DNA of 64,000 bases from Streptococcus macedonicus ACA-DC 198 (GCA_000283635.1 HE613569.1:1575501-1639500), one strand, 5' to 3'; positions 1 to 8,486 are shown, numbered from the stretch's first letter. Numbers and translations: made by a program. The notes: a model not told the origin generated them from the letters alone.

Positions 1-310
1 TACCATAATAAGCATAGAGATTTGCACTATCCCAACCACCAGGATTATCAAATGAAATACGTGTCATTCCTTTGAAAGCATTTGTCCCTTTTAGGGCAAT
101 GCCATAGAGACCTAAAGGCGTTTTAAGATAAATGTTTTTAATAGCAGCCTTTGTTTCTTCAAGCGTTTTATTGGCTGGAAAATTCCAGCGCGTATTTTCC
201 TCGTCTAAAACGTAAGCAAACATCGCCTCCGCATCTGCCAACGTCACAGGGCGCAAGATTAAGCGCTCTGTTTCAAGGATTTGATATTGGCGCAATCTCT
301 CTGTTATCAC
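1..310 (-). CDS. GNAT-family N-acetyltransferase, partial at window edge
   Basis: Only the N-terminal 103 codons are in the window; the gene runs off the left edge. The reading contains LETERLILRPVTLADAEAMF near residues 11-30, the opening strand and helix typical of RimJ/RimL-type acetyltransferases, followed by GLYGIALKGTNAFKGMTRIS, which looks like the central beta strands that lead to acetyl-CoA binding. The best start is a GTG at 310 that overlaps the TGA stop of the upstream small gene (GTGA), suggesting translational coupling. The substrate cannot be told from the fragment. Confidence 0.75.
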   Translation of the reverse strand, partial: MITERLRQYQILETERLILRPVTLADAEAMFAYVLDEENTRWNFPANKTLEETKAAIKNIYLKTPLGLYGIALKGTNAFKGMTRISFDNPGGWDSANLYAYYG

Positions 311-537
311 TTTTTGATTTTCTCCGTTTCGTGCGCTATGATTTTTTGAACACTGTTAGCTAAATAATTGGCGTTTTCTCTCATTTTTGAGAGCGTTTCA
401 GCTTTATCAGCAATTTCTTGAGACGACACAGCGACTTTTTTCACATCTTCTAGTGTCATCTCGAGGTCATTAGCTTGTTGTGATAGATAATTAGCCAGTT
501 TACGCAACTCTTCTGCTGAGAATTCGCGAGAGCTCAT
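307..537 (-). CDS. small conserved hypothetical protein (76 aa), coiled-coil-like
   Basis: I do not recognise the family. The product is a short, charged, helix-prone protein starting MSSREFSAEELRKLANYL, with heptad-like spacing and no membrane segment or Cys motif. The ATG at 537 is preceded by a strong AGGAGGTGG ribosome site, so an upstream in-frame TTG at 552 is unlikely to be used. An extended -10 (TGCTATAAT, 641-649 on this strand) gives a plausible promoter. It overlaps the acetyltransferase gene by 4 nt, so the two probably form one operon. Confidence 0.6.
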   Translation of the reverse strand: MSSREFSAEELRKLANYLSQQANDLEMTLEDVKKVAVSSQEIADKAETLSKMRENANYLANSVQKIIAHETEKIKK

Positions 538-640
538 GACCACCTCCTGCAATCCTGCTATCCGCAGATGATGTTAGCTTTATTGTTATATCAATTAAAA
601 ATACCATTTTTACATTTCTCAAATTTTTAAACTAACCTCA

Positions 641-649
641 ATTATAGCA
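641..649 (-). promoter_or_regulatory. extended -10 of the small protein/acetyltransferase operon
   Basis: TGCTATAAT on the minus strand, about 100 nt upstream of the ATG at 537. The TG dinucleotide one base before the hexamer makes it an extended -10. The -35 is not clear. Confidence 0.5.
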
Positions 650-698
650 CGATTTTATGACTATCTTTCATTTTCGTATATCTGAAAATTATTTTTAT

Positions 699-727
699 AA
701 AAAAAGCCAGATTTTAATCTAGCTTTT
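699..727 (-). terminator. intrinsic terminator of phoH
   Basis: Stem AAAAGCTAGAT/ATCTGGCTTTT with a 4-nt loop and a following T-run on the minus strand, directly at the phoH stop codon. Confidence 0.75.
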
Positions 728-1798
728 CTAATCACTATTTGCTTCTTTATCACTAGCTGGTTGACCAATGGTTTCATAGCTTGCAAAACCCGATTCAGCC
801 ACAGCTTCTTCTGACGTGTTTGGAGAATGGCTGCGCTGTTTTGGTTCAGCTTTTTCATAAGCATTGATGATTTCAGCAACAACTGGATGACGAACAACGT
901 CATTAGCTGAAAAATGAACAAAATCAATCTGTTTAATATGTTGTAATTTTTCAGTCGCATCAATCAACCCAGATTTAACTTTTTTAGGCAAGTCAATCTG
1001 GCTAGTATCACCATTAACAATCATTTTCGAATTGAAACCAAGGCGTGTCAAGAACATCTTCATTTGCATAATTGTCGTATTTTGTGCTTCATCAAGAATA
1101 ACAAAAGCATCATCAAGTGTTCGTCCACGCATATAAGCCAGCGGAGCGATTTCAATAATATCACGTTCCATTAAACGTGTTGTTTGCTCTTTTCCTAAAA
1201 TTTGATAAAGGGCATCATAAACTGGCCGAAGATAAGGGTCAACTTTTTCTTTCAAATCCCCTGGTAAAAAGCCAAGACTTTCACCAGCTTCAACAGCTGG
1301 ACGCGTTAAAATAATACGTTTGACCTGTCCACGTTTGAGAGCAGTCACCGCTAAAGTTACTGCCAAGAAAGTTTTCCCAGTTCCTGCTGGTCCAATTCCA
1401 AAAACCACATCATGTGATTTGACACTATCCACGTAAACTTTTTGTCCTAAAGTTTTAACACGGATAGGCTTTCCAGAATTATCTTTAATAATCTCTTCTT
1501 CGTAAAGTGCAACAAATTTATCAATTGTACCGTTTTGTGCCATGGAAAGAGCTGTCACAACGTCTGATGTATTAACCAGCATACCACGCGAAACCAAAAC
1601 CAAAAGCGCTTGGATAGTCACACGCGCAAGCTCGACACTCTCCTCATCATCTCCCAAAATTTGCACACGCTCAGTTCGTGCATGGATAATAACGTCAAGA
1701 TTATCTTCAATCAGCTTCAAATGACGTTCATTTGATCCAAACAACGCCAATACGTCATCAGGATGATTTAATGTTATCTCAACAGAATACTCTTGCAA
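728..1798 (-). CDS. phoH: PhoH-family ATPase
   Basis: Cytoplasmic P-loop ATPase of the PhoH/PhoL family, in many bacteria linked to RNA metabolism and encoded near ybeY. The Walker A motif GPAGTGKT is at residues 136-143, and VILDEAQN around residue 233 is the Walker B/DEAQ motif. The first 110 residues form the PhoH N-terminal KH-like segment. At 356 aa it is slightly longer than the usual 320-345, the extra lying in an acidic, low-complexity C-terminus. The only reasonable start is TTG at 1798, with GAGGGA upstream and a TATAAT about 30 nt before. It is followed by its own terminator, so it appears monocistronic. Confidence 0.93.
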   Translation of the reverse strand: MQEYSVEITLNHPDDVLALFGSNERHLKLIEDNLDVIIHARTERVQILGDDEESVELARVTIQALLVLVSRGMLVNTSDVVTALSMAQNGTIDKFVALYEEEIIKDNSGKPIRVKTLGQKVYVDSVKSHDVVFGIGPAGTGKTFLAVTLAVTALKRGQVKRIILTRPAVEAGESLGFLPGDLKEKVDPYLRPVYDALYQILGKEQTTRLMERDIIEIAPLAYMRGRTLDDAFVILDEAQNTTIMQMKMFLTRLGFNSKMIVNGDTSQIDLPKKVKSGLIDATEKLQHIKQIDFVHFSANDVVRHPVVAEIINAYEKAEPKQRSHSPNTSEEAVAESGFASYETIGQPASDKEANSD

Positions 1799-1887
1799 AT
1801 AGAGTCCCTCTTTCTTTTGTGTTTGATAAGCCTATTATAGCTTATTTAACGTAAAAAATCACGACTTGCGTAATTTCTTAACTATCT

Positions 1888-3057
1888 TTATTTCAAACCA
1901 TTGCGCTTCAAAATTAAAAGCGGAGCTAAAAGCATTAATACAATACCTAAAAGTAGAAATGTAAGTACAAAGCCCAACCAGTCAATCAAAAAGCCAGTCA
2001 TCGGAAAAATGACTATCATAAACAGACTGAAAAACATGGCAGTAACACTAAGCATTGTGGCTCTCACATCGCTTGGAATCATCACTTGAAGGGCATTATT
2101 AAAGATTGGTAAGAAGAAAGCATAAAGCCCATCTGTCATCAAATAAATAATCATATAAATCAGAGGTAATTTCGTGATTGCTAAAACGTAAAGCATTCCC
2201 GTTAACCCAACTAAGATAGAAAGAAGAGCGACTGCTTTAAACTGTTGACCAATCTTACTTGCCAACCAAACAGCCCCAATATTGATAACACTAGAGATAA
2301 GCATCAGCAAACTAATCTGCCATGACGGCAAAATCTCTAATTCATTTTGATAGTAAAAATAAAACATACACATTATGACACAAAAAACTTGACTAGTGAT
2401 GAGCCAATAAAATAAGTGTCGATTCACTTTAAATTCCCGAACAACCGTTTTTAAAATACGCGATAAACTTGCTGGCTCTTCTCGTTCTTTCTTAAACGCT
2501 GGCTCTTTCATCATAGCAATCAAAATAATGACTATCAAAGAGAAGAAAATTTGGATAACATACGTCATATCCAATAAACCATGAATAAAGAAACCTGCAA
2601 CAACAGCGCCTAACGTTCTTGTTGCTTCAGCAACAGCAGACACAAAACTCGAAAATTTGAGAAACTTGTTCTCTAACCCTGCTTCTTTAGCCGATTCAAA
2701 TAACATGGCAGTGCTTGTGCCAGAATCAAAATTGTATGCCCATGCGTTCAGCACCATTCCAAATACATAAATCCAAAAATTACCTTGCCCAAATAGCATA
2801 AATAGACACGATAATATTGACATCAAGCGTCCCAAATAAAGATTTGTGCGATAAGTAAAACGGTCAGCTAGAACACCTGAAGGCACTTCAGACAAAAGAC
2901 TGATCAGATGAAAAAGACTTTCTAAAATCCCAATTTGACCAAAACTCATGCCATGTTGACTAAGAAAGAGAAGCCAGAAGCTTGTGATTCCGAAAAAACC
3001 GAAAAATTCACTTGCTCCAACTAAAGCAATATTATGACGATACGATTTTTTAAACAT
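1888..3057 (-). CDS. MFS transporter, probable drug/solute exporter
   Basis: A 389-residue integral membrane protein with about 12 hydrophobic helices. The loop between helices 2 and 3 reads SEVPSGVLADRFTYR, the MFS signature A region (G-x-x-x-D-R). The central loop near residue 190 is charged (MKEPAFKKEREEP), dividing two six-helix halves. Family membership is clear and the substrate is not. Its 5' leader is about 200 nt long, contains a seven-codon ORF and hairpins, and looks regulatory, as seen for some antibiotic exporters. RBS AAGGAAA precedes the ATG. Confidence 0.88.
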   Translation of the reverse strand: MFKKSYRHNIALVGASEFFGFFGITSFWLLFLSQHGMSFGQIGILESLFHLISLLSEVPSGVLADRFTYRTNLYLGRLMSILSCLFMLFGQGNFWIYVFGMVLNAWAYNFDSGTSTAMLFESAKEAGLENKFLKFSSFVSAVAEATRTLGAVVAGFFIHGLLDMTYVIQIFFSLIVIILIAMMKEPAFKKEREEPASLSRILKTVVREFKVNRHLFYWLITSQVFCVIMCMFYFYYQNELEILPSWQISLLMLISSVINIGAVWLASKIGQQFKAVALLSILVGLTGMLYVLAITKLPLIYMIIYLMTDGLYAFFLPIFNNALQVMIPSDVRATMLSVTAMFFSLFMIVIFPMTGFLIDWLGFVLTFLLLGIVLMLLAPLLILKRNGLK

Positions 3058-3275
3058 AGTAAATTTCCTTAAAATATGTCAGACTCTCCATAGAGTCATA
3101 GATTAGTAACAAAATAAGATTTTAAAATTTGATTTCTTTTAAACAGACCTATAAGTCAGTTAAAAGCCTATCAAATGCCAGTTATTGAGTTAAATCATTT
3201 GACCTACGTGCATATAGCCCACTCTCCCTTGAAATTTCTATGTTTTTGTATCGTAATTGCTATCCATTATAGCAA
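3058..3275 (-). promoter_or_regulatory. long structured 5' leader of the MFS gene
   Basis: A TATAAT on the minus strand near 3262-3267 (TTTCAA 17 bp upstream as a weak -35) would give a leader of about 200 nt. It contains a short ORF at 3190-3213, repeated complementary pieces (TCAAATG and CATTTGA; AACTGG and CAGTTA), and a GACTC/GAGTC hairpin just before the MFS ribosome site. A perfect ATTGCTAT/ATAGCAAT inverted repeat overlaps the -10. No known riboswitch class is recognised. Confidence 0.4.
3190..3213 (-). CDS. putative leader peptide MHVGQMI upstream of the MFS gene
   Basis: A seven-codon ORF (ATG to TAA) preceded by GGGAG with 10 nt spacing, lying in the leader of the MFS gene about 130 nt before its start. 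Downstream sequences can pair in alternative ways, as in translational attenuators of antibiotic-inducible genes. Too short for any homology claim; only the good ribosome site and position support it. Confidence 0.35.
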   Translation of the reverse strand: MHVGQMI

Positions 3276-3360
3276 TAGCACAAAAAGTTTGAAAATAAAG
3301 CCGATTCACGCAAATTCATAGAGAATAAATTTCTTATGATATTGTACCAGCTTTGTTAAA

Positions 3361-3384
3361 CAAAAAAGAGGTGATTCACCTCTT
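3361..3384 (-). terminator. terminator of msrA-yozE
   Basis: Perfect 8-bp stem AAGAGGTG/CACCTCTT with a 3-nt loop, followed on the minus strand by TTTTTTG. The stem overlaps the last codon and stop of yozE. Confidence 0.85.
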
Positions 3385-3598
3385 AATGCGCTAAATATTC
3401 TTCCCAAATTTTGTCGAATTCGCTAAGATTAAAGGCAAAATCTGCTTCATCTTCCAAATAACGACTAATGGTTTCAAAATTGTCAGTATGTTTCGGAAAA
3501 GTTGTATCATCAAAAACTAAATCCGCTAAAATGGCTACTGGCTCATGACTTTTAGGATTACGTTGCGTCATTAACCAAGTATAAAATGATTTTCTCAT
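3383..3598 (-). CDS. yozE: YozE family (UPF0346) small protein
   Basis: A 71-residue cytoplasmic protein of the YozE/UPF0346 family of Firmicutes, a small helical fold of unknown function. It opens [15 protein letters not shown] and ends [11 protein letters not shown], the usual length and pattern. The ATG at 3598 overlaps the TGA of msrA (ATGA) and has GGAG 8 nt upstream, so an in-frame TTG two codons earlier is not needed. It is probably translated by coupling from msrA, and both end at the terminator at its stop codon. Confidence 0.85.
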   Translation of the reverse strand: MRKSFYTWLMTQRNPKSHEPVAILADLVFDDTTFPKHTDNFETISRYLEDEADFAFNLSEFDKIWEEYLAH

Positions 3599-4104
3599 TG
3601 CCAATTCTCCTTTAAAAATTGATGTCTAATGGCACTATTTTCGGCATAGTCCTCAGGATTTTTCTTGTAAAAGCCTTGATGGTAATCTTCTGCCAAATAA
3701 AATGGTTGAACTGGCTCAATTGCTGTTACGATTTGCTCTTTAAAACGACCTGAAGCTTGCAAAGCTGCCTTTGACTGCTCTGCTATTTGACGCTGACGCT
3801 CATCACTATAAAAAATAACAGGGCGGTAATTATCACCACGGTCTTCAAACTGACCGAAAGCATCCGTTGGGTCCGTCTGTGCCCAATAAATCTCAACTAA
3901 ATCTGCATAAGAAATCTTTTCCTCATCAAAAATGATTTCTACCGCTTCTGTATGACCAGTCTCATGCGCCTTAACCTGCTCATAAGTAGGATTTGCAACA
4001 TGTCCCCCAGTATAACCCGAACGAACAGATAGAATTCCCTCTTGCTCTTCAAAAGGTTGTACCATGCACCAAAAACAGCCACCCGCAAAAATCGCACGTT
4101 CCAT
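3595..4104 (-). CDS. msrA: peptide-methionine (S)-S-oxide reductase MsrA
   Basis: Reduces methionine-S-sulfoxide in proteins, with thioredoxin as the usual electron donor. The catalytic motif GCFWC is at residues 9-13 with Cys10 as nucleophile, followed by SGYTGG and the EAVEIIFD core strand; 169 residues is the normal length. The ATG at 4104 has a strong GGAGG 8-9 nt upstream. A longer reading to 4200 runs through the promoter (TATAATATATTC) and has no support. There is no fused MsrB domain. Confidence 0.95.
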   Translation of the reverse strand: MERAIFAGGCFWCMVQPFEEQEGILSVRSGYTGGHVANPTYEQVKAHETGHTEAVEIIFDEEKISYADLVEIYWAQTDPTDAFGQFEDRGDNYRPVIFYSDERQRQIAEQSKAALQASGRFKEQIVTAIEPVQPFYLAEDYHQGFYKKNPEDYAENSAIRHQFLKENWQ

Positions 4105-4140
4105 TCTATGACCTCCAAAATATGATGAATATATTATAGC

Positions 4141-4297
4141 AAAAAAATGTCCAGTGGACATTTTTTCTCGGGCCTTGAAACCAAAAAGTGAGTTAGCCAA
4201 TGGATACTTTTTTCGAGAGCCTAAAAACTAAAAAACGAGTCGGTCCACTGGACATTTCTTCTCGAGTCCGAAAACTAAATAACAAGTTTATTTAATT
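4141..4297. repeat. dispersed palindrome repeat family, locus 1 (tandem units)
   Basis: The 25-nt palindrome AAAAAATGTCCA-g-TGGACATTTTTT (4142-4166) is followed by two to three imperfect tandem units of about 46 bp. Each has a T-run, a GAGCCT/GGGCCTT core, (G)AAAC-A-AAAA, then GAGT, and ends near a CCACTGGAC or related half-palindrome (4237-4250). The same building blocks occur at 21.4, 53.6 and 60.9 kb. No coding capacity is seen. It lies between cvfB and the msrA promoter and may also terminate transcription in both directions. Confidence 0.7.
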
Positions 4298-4387
4298 CCC
4301 AACCTTAAGATTTTTTGGACAAGCTTTTTTTTATTGCTCAAAAATACTATGCATCACTTTCTAAAACATCAGCGTTCTTTTTCAAAG

Positions 4388-5254
4388 CTATTTTTCTTCG
4401 TTAATTAATTCTGTTCCGAATTGGTCTTGTTTGACTTTTCGTGCTCTCATCAAGCCGCCAAGCGCTTTTTTAAACTGACCTTTTGAGATACCAAACGTTG
4501 CTTTAATATCAGCTGGCGATGATTTGTCATTCAAGGTCATAAAACCACCATTTGATTGTAAATACGTCAAAATCATTTGGGAATCATTTTCCAACATTTC
4601 AAACGAACGTGGTTTCAATGACAAATTAAGCGTACGGTCAACCTCGCGAAAACCAATGACACGTGCTGTTACTTCTTCACCAAGACGTGGCTCAGCATAA
4701 CGTTCACTTGGATGAATAAAGCCAAGCATGTTATTATCTGGGAGATAAACAAATGTTCCGGATAGTTTCAAACGATACACAATAGCGCGCAATTTTTCAT
4801 TTTGCATATTATTGTAAGCAGGTCCAGCCATTTTTTGGAAAACTTCTGGCTGCGCTGGAATTGCCCAGATACGGTCTTTTTTATCCACGTCCAGATGAAC
4901 ATAGAGTTTATCACCTTTTTTAGGCCACAATTCCTTCATATCTGGCAACACATCAAGTGAAACAACAAACTGCTTATCCGCAAGTCCAGTGTCCAAAAAG
5001 ACACCCAAATCACGACGTACTTCTGTCACGACACCCCAACCATAAGTCGTACGTGTTGCGGCAACGTCAGCTGTTGTCAAACGAGCTTTTTGCTGCACAT
5101 CAGTATAAGCAAACCCTTTGACCATATCGCCAATCTTATGCTCACCTTCTGCCTTATCTAGCATAAAAGTCACGCCATCTTTTTGCACAAAATACGCTTT
5201 CGCATTCTCATCAATCACAAGACCTGTGATAATAGTGGCAAGTAAATTATTCAT
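4388..5254 (-). CDS. cvfB: CvfB-type S1-domain RNA-binding protein
   Basis: A 288-residue cytoplasmic protein of the YitL/CvfB family: tandem S1-like OB folds followed by a C-terminal winged-helix domain. S1-like strands are visible at GWGVVTEVRRDLGVFLDTGL near residue 73 and in the segment FVYLPDNNMLGFIHPSERY near residue 170. The wHTH is the last 60 residues (ILTYLQSNGGFMTLNDKSS onward). In staphylococci CvfB affects virulence gene expression and binds RNA; the role here is inferred from the family. RBS AAAGGAAAG precedes the ATG. It follows frr and may be partly cotranscribed through a weak hairpin. Confidence 0.9.
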   Translation of the reverse strand: MNNLLATIITGLVIDENAKAYFVQKDGVTFMLDKAEGEHKIGDMVKGFAYTDVQQKARLTTADVAATRTTYGWGVVTEVRRDLGVFLDTGLADKQFVVSLDVLPDMKELWPKKGDKLYVHLDVDKKDRIWAIPAQPEVFQKMAGPAYNNMQNEKLRAIVYRLKLSGTFVYLPDNNMLGFIHPSERYAEPRLGEEVTARVIGFREVDRTLNLSLKPRSFEMLENDSQMILTYLQSNGGFMTLNDKSSPADIKATFGISKGQFKKALGGLMRARKVKQDQFGTELINEEK

Positions 5255-5269
5255 GTATTCTTTCCTTTA

Positions 5270-5295
5270 TAAAAGGAGGTGGAAAGTCCACCCCC
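5270..5295 (-). terminator. hairpin between frr and cvfB
   Basis: GGGGGTGG/CCACCTCC stem (one G-U) with a 5-nt loop followed by TTTTATAAAG on the minus strand. Short T-run, so perhaps a partial terminator before cvfB. Confidence 0.55.
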
Positions 5296-5310
5296 ATACC
5301 TTCTTTTTGA

Positions 5311-5868
5311 TTAGACTTCAAGCAATTCTTTTTCTTTGTTAGCTGTCATAGCATCAATGTGTTTAACAGCATCGTCAGTTGCTTTTTGAATGTCTTTTTC
5401 AAGAACTTTCAATTCGTCTTCAGTGATTTCTTTAGCTTTTTCTTGTTTTTTAGCTTCGTCCATAGCATCACGACGGATATTACGGATAGCAACTTTAGCA
5501 TTTTCACCTGCTTTTTTCACTTCTTTAGCGAGTTCTTTACGAGTTTCTTCAGTAAGCGCAGGAATAACCAAACGAATCACTGAACCATCGTTAGCAGGGT
5601 TAATACCAAGGTCTGAAGCATTGATAGCATGTTCAATATCTTTCAAAGATGATTTATCAAATGGTGAAATCAAAAGAACACGTGCTTCTGGAACTGTGAT
5701 AGAGGCTAATTGATTAAGTGGTGTCATGGCACCGTAGTATTCTACTTGGATACGGTCCAAAAGAGATGCGTTAGCACGACCAGCACGGATAGCTGAAAAT
5801 TCGCGTGCCAATGAACTGTGTGATTGTTCAAAGCGTTCTTTAGCTTTTTCGATAATAGCATTAGCCAT
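5311..5868 (-). CDS. frr: ribosome recycling factor
   Basis: RRF splits post-termination ribosomes together with EF-G. The 185-residue protein starts [20 protein letters not shown], contains the conserved [16 protein letters not shown] segment (domain I/II junction) and [12 protein letters not shown] in the C-terminal helix. The ATG at 5868 matches the family start; an upstream in-frame ATG at 5886 overlaps the GAGG ribosome site and would add six residues absent from the family. It sits directly downstream of pyrH, the usual pyrH-frr order. Confidence 0.97.
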   Translation of the reverse strand: MANAIIEKAKERFEQSHSSLAREFSAIRAGRANASLLDRIQVEYYGAMTPLNQLASITVPEARVLLISPFDKSSLKDIEHAINASDLGINPANDGSVIRLVIPALTEETRKELAKEVKKAGENAKVAIRNIRRDAMDEAKKQEKAKEITEDELKVLEKDIQKATDDAVKHIDAMTANKEKELLEV

Positions 5869-5920
5869 AGATTTATTAATCCTCATTTCTTATTTTTTGG
5901 AAAATAGCAGAGCTGATAAA

Positions 5921-6658
5921 TTATTTTTTGTGGTGTTCAGCTTTATTTGAAACAGTTGTACCAATGGCTTCACCAAAGACAACACGTTTAATATTACCAG
6001 CTTCATTCATGTTAAAGACAACAAGGTCAATATCGTTGTCCATTGAAAGGGTAGAAGCTGTTGCATCCATAATTTTAAGTCCACGTTGAATGACTTCGCC
6101 ATGTGTCAATTCATCGAATTTCACGGCATTAGCATCTTTCTTAGGATCGGCATCATAGACACCATCAACACCATTTTTCGCCATTAAAATAGCTTCTGCT
6201 TCAATTTCAGCAGCACGAAGGGCAGCTGTTGTATCTGTTGAAAAGTATGGTGAACCAATACCAGCACCAAAAATAACAATGCGACCTTTTTCAAGATGAC
6301 GAAGTGCACGACCACGAATATAAGGTTCTGCTACATTTTGCATTGGAATAGCTGTTTGAACACGAGTATCAACTCCATACTGTTGCAAACTGTCAGTCAT
6401 TACGAGAGCGTTCATTACTGTACCTAACATTCCAGTATAATCGGCTTGTACGCGATCCATACCAGCTGCAGCAGCTGGCTCGCCGCGCCAAAGATTTCCC
6501 CCACCGATAACCAAAGCAATTTCAACACCTGAACTATGTACTTCAGCAATTTCTTTTGCGATAGTTTGAACAGTTGTAAGGTCGATTCCTAAACCTTTTT
6601 CACCAGATAAGGCTTCACCAGATAATTTAATTAAAATACGTTTATACTTAGGTTCCAC
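5921..6658 (-). CDS. pyrH: UMP kinase
   Basis: Phosphorylates UMP to UDP with ATP; hexameric amino-acid-kinase fold. Recognisable motifs are [12 protein letters not shown] near residue 8, GGGNLWRG near residue 51, and [20 protein letters not shown] near residue 129, the UMP-binding region. Length 245 is typical. The start codon is GTG at 6658, with AAGGAG upstream; a TAAAAT -10 lies about 35 nt before. Coexpressed with frr, 52 nt downstream. Confidence 0.97.
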   Translation of the reverse strand: MEPKYKRILIKLSGEALSGEKGLGIDLTTVQTIAKEIAEVHSSGVEIALVIGGGNLWRGEPAAAAGMDRVQADYTGMLGTVMNALVMTDSLQQYGVDTRVQTAIPMQNVAEPYIRGRALRHLEKGRIVIFGAGIGSPYFSTDTTAALRAAEIEAEAILMAKNGVDGVYDADPKKDANAVKFDELTHGEVIQRGLKIMDATASTLSMDNDIDLVVFNMNEAGNIKRVVFGEAIGTTVSNKAEHHKK

Positions 6659-6820
6659 TACAAGTTACTCCTTCTTTTATCTTTACTATTTTATCATAAT
6701 TTACCTGTTTTACCTAGCAAAATTCTCTGAATTTTGAAAGATACAAGGTTTCAAAATCATGATGTTACAATGGCAAAATGCTCCCTTTTTTCGTTTTCTA
6801 CATCACTCACACAGTCCATA

Positions 6821-6851
6821 AGAAAATCCGTTTCATTGAAACGGATTTTCT
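6821..6851 (-). terminator. terminator of rplKA
   Basis: Perfect 14-bp stem AGAAAATCCGTTTC/GAAACGGATTTTCT around a 3-nt loop, 15 nt after the rplA stop codon on the minus strand. Confidence 0.85.
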
Positions 6852-6865
6852 GTTGTATTATCACA

Positions 6866-7555
6866 TTAGAATGAACTTGGATCTACTTTGATACCTACAC
6901 CTTGTGTAGTTGTAATAGACAAGTTAGTCATATATGTACCTTTAGCAGTAGCTGGTTTAGATTTAACCATAACTTCGTGGATAGCTTTGAAGTTTTCAAC
7001 CAATTTATCTGCATCAAATGATACTTTACCGATGATAGCTTGTACGTTACCTGCTTTATCAGCACGGTAAGTGATTTTACCACCTTTAGATTCTTCAACT
7101 GCTTTAGCAACATCCATAGTTACTGTACCAGTTTTAGGGTTTGGCATAAGGTTACGAGGTCCAAGGACACGTCCAAGACGTCCAACAATAGCCATCATGT
7201 CTGGTGTAGCGATAACTACGTCAAAGTCAAGCCAACCGTCGTTGATTTTAGCAACAAGGTCATCTTCACCAACGAAGTCTGCACCAGCAGCTTTAGCTTC
7301 TTCAGCTTTCGCACCACGTGCAAATACAAGAACACGTTGTGTTTTACCAGTACCGTTTGGCAATACCATTGCACCACGGATTTGTTGGTCTGCTTTACGA
7401 ACGTCAATGTTAAGTTTATATGCAACTTCTACAGATGCATCAAATTTTGCGAAATTAGTTTCTTTTGCAAGAGCTACAGCTTCTTCTACGCTGTAAGCTT
7501 TTGTGCTGTCGATTTTTTCAAGTGCAGCACGCATTTGTTTGCCTTTTTTAGCCAT
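6866..7555 (-). CDS. rplA: 50S ribosomal protein L1
   Basis: L1 of the ribosomal stalk, also a translational repressor of its own operon. The 229-residue sequence has the family hallmark [14 protein letters not shown] near residue 131, then [25 protein letters not shown] precedes the ATG. In this genome a GTGGGAG...ATGACCAC hairpin lies in the rplK-rplA gap, a second L1-type site besides the one before rplK, which suggests that rplA translation is repressed independently. Confidence 0.98.
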   Translation of the reverse strand: MAKKGKQMRAALEKIDSTKAYSVEEAVALAKETNFAKFDASVEVAYKLNIDVRKADQQIRGAMVLPNGTGKTQRVLVFARGAKAEEAKAAGADFVGEDDLVAKINDGWLDFDVVIATPDMMAIVGRLGRVLGPRNLMPNPKTGTVTMDVAKAVEESKGGKITYRADKAGNVQAIIGKVSFDADKLVENFKAIHEVMVKSKPATAKGTYMTNLSITTTQGVGIKVDPSSF

Positions 7556-7574
7556 TTAAAATTCTCCTTGTAAT

Positions 7575-7607
7575 GTGGTCATATCGATTTGATTTAAAAT
7601 CTCCCAC
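7575..7607 (-). promoter_or_regulatory. L1-binding-type mRNA hairpin before rplA
   Basis: On the minus strand GTGG-GA-GATTT..AAATC-GATATGA-CCAC forms an outer 4-bp and inner 5-bp helix joined by an asymmetric loop (GA opposite GATATGA). This is the arrangement by which L1 mRNA sites mimic the 23S rRNA L1 site. It ends 19 nt before the rplA start codon, just upstream of its ribosome site. Confidence 0.65.
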
Positions 7608-7709
7608 GTCACTCATCAAATTACGATGAAGTCTTGCGGGTCTAGCGTGAATTAATCTCAACGGTACAGTGTGGTTACCTCAATTAATCACAGATTGGGT
7701 TGCTATTGA

Positions 7710-8135
7710 TTAATCAACAACAGTGAATCCCATAGAACGAGCAGTACCTTCAATCATACGCATTGCAGATTCAATATTTGCAGCGTTTAAGTCTGGCATT
7801 TTAGTTTCAGCAATTTCTTGTACTTGTGCACGAGTAACTGTTGCAACTTTAGTTGTGTTAGGTGTTCCTGAACCTTTTTCAACACCTGCAGCTTTTTTCA
7901 AAAGAACAGCTGCTGGTGGAGTTTTAGTTACGAAATCAAATGATTTATCTTCATATACTGAGATAACAACTGGGATAATCATGCCAGCTTGATCAGCTGT
8001 ACGGGCATTAAATTCTTTAGTGAATCCCATAATGTTAATACCTGCTTGACCAAGAGCTGGACCAACTGGCGGAGCTGGTGTAGCTTTACCAGCAGGAATT
8101 TGAAGTTTAACAACTTTTTCGACTTTTTTAGCCAT
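7710..8135 (-). CDS. rplK: 50S ribosomal protein L11
   Basis: L11 binds the GTPase-associated region of 23S rRNA. The 141-residue protein carries the N-terminal [20 protein letters not shown] segment and the C-terminal RNA-binding domain ([18 protein letters not shown], then [11 protein letters not shown]). RBS AGGAGG precedes the ATG. First gene of the rplKA unit, with its own promoter and an L1-type leader hairpin. Confidence 0.98.
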   Translation of the reverse strand: MAKKVEKVVKLQIPAGKATPAPPVGPALGQAGINIMGFTKEFNARTADQAGMIIPVVISVYEDKSFDFVTKTPPAAVLLKKAAGVEKGSGTPNTTKVATVTRAQVQEIAETKMPDLNAANIESAMRMIEGTARSMGFTVVD

Positions 8136-8152
8136 TTATAAAATCCTCCTGT

Positions 8153-8190
8153 TGTGGTTTTGGCGGTAATTAAGATTTTTACCTCCCACA
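8153..8190 (-). promoter_or_regulatory. L1-binding-type leader hairpin before rplK
   Basis: On the minus strand TGTGG-GA-GGTAA..TTACC-GCCAAAA-CCACA: outer helix 5 bp, inner helix 5 bp, asymmetric internal loop. It lies between the promoter and the AGGAGG of rplK and matches the general design of L1 autoregulatory sites of the L11 operon. Confidence 0.65.
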
Positions 8191-8215
8191 GATATGCTCA
8201 ATAGCATACTTTAAT

Positions 8216-8243
8216 ATTATACATTATTTTTAGGAAAAATCAA
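8216..8243 (-). promoter_or_regulatory. rplKA promoter
   Basis: TTGATT - 16 bp - TATAAT on the minus strand, giving a leader of about 75 nt that holds the L1-type hairpin. Confidence 0.65.
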
Positions 8244-8470
8244 GGAATTTATTGCATTTATTTTCTTAAAATTCCTTAATTTGACAAGTTTTATTAACCG
8301 TTGTCAATTTTAAGCATTTTCATACTCTTTTCATACATACCATTGATTTTCCTAGTAACATATTTTCGTTCCACATTAAGTTATCAACATCAATTTTTAT
8401 CAACAAAAAAATCAAACTAAATTTTAGGAAAAGCCTTCTAATTATTTACTTCTTCAAAGTTTCAGTATAA
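8244..8470. other. non-coding stretch between rplK and the DUF3397 gene
   Basis: No gene. It contains a TTGACAA/TTGTCAA inverted repeat with a 13-nt spacer (8281-8307) and two copies of TTATCAACA (8381-8389, 8397-8405), one base away from the DnaA-box consensus. The rest is AT-rich. Confidence 0.4.
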
Positions 8471-8486
8471 AATATAAGGTATGATG

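Noticed and set aside
5359..5713. Two overlapping plus-strand frames opposite frr
   Set aside because: Product is a Phe/Ser-rich mirror translation of the Lys/Glu-rich RRF helices.
7040..7573. Plus-strand open frame of 177 codons (and others at 7071-7496) opposite rplA
   Set aside because: Antisense shadow of a highly conserved ribosomal protein gene; no ribosome site, repetitive Cys/Phe/Ser-rich product typical of mirror frames.
8381..8405. Two TTATCAACA copies as DnaA boxes
   Set aside because: Each differs from the consensus at the important CCACA/CACA part and the region is very AT-rich; too weak to report beside the 11.4-kb cluster.
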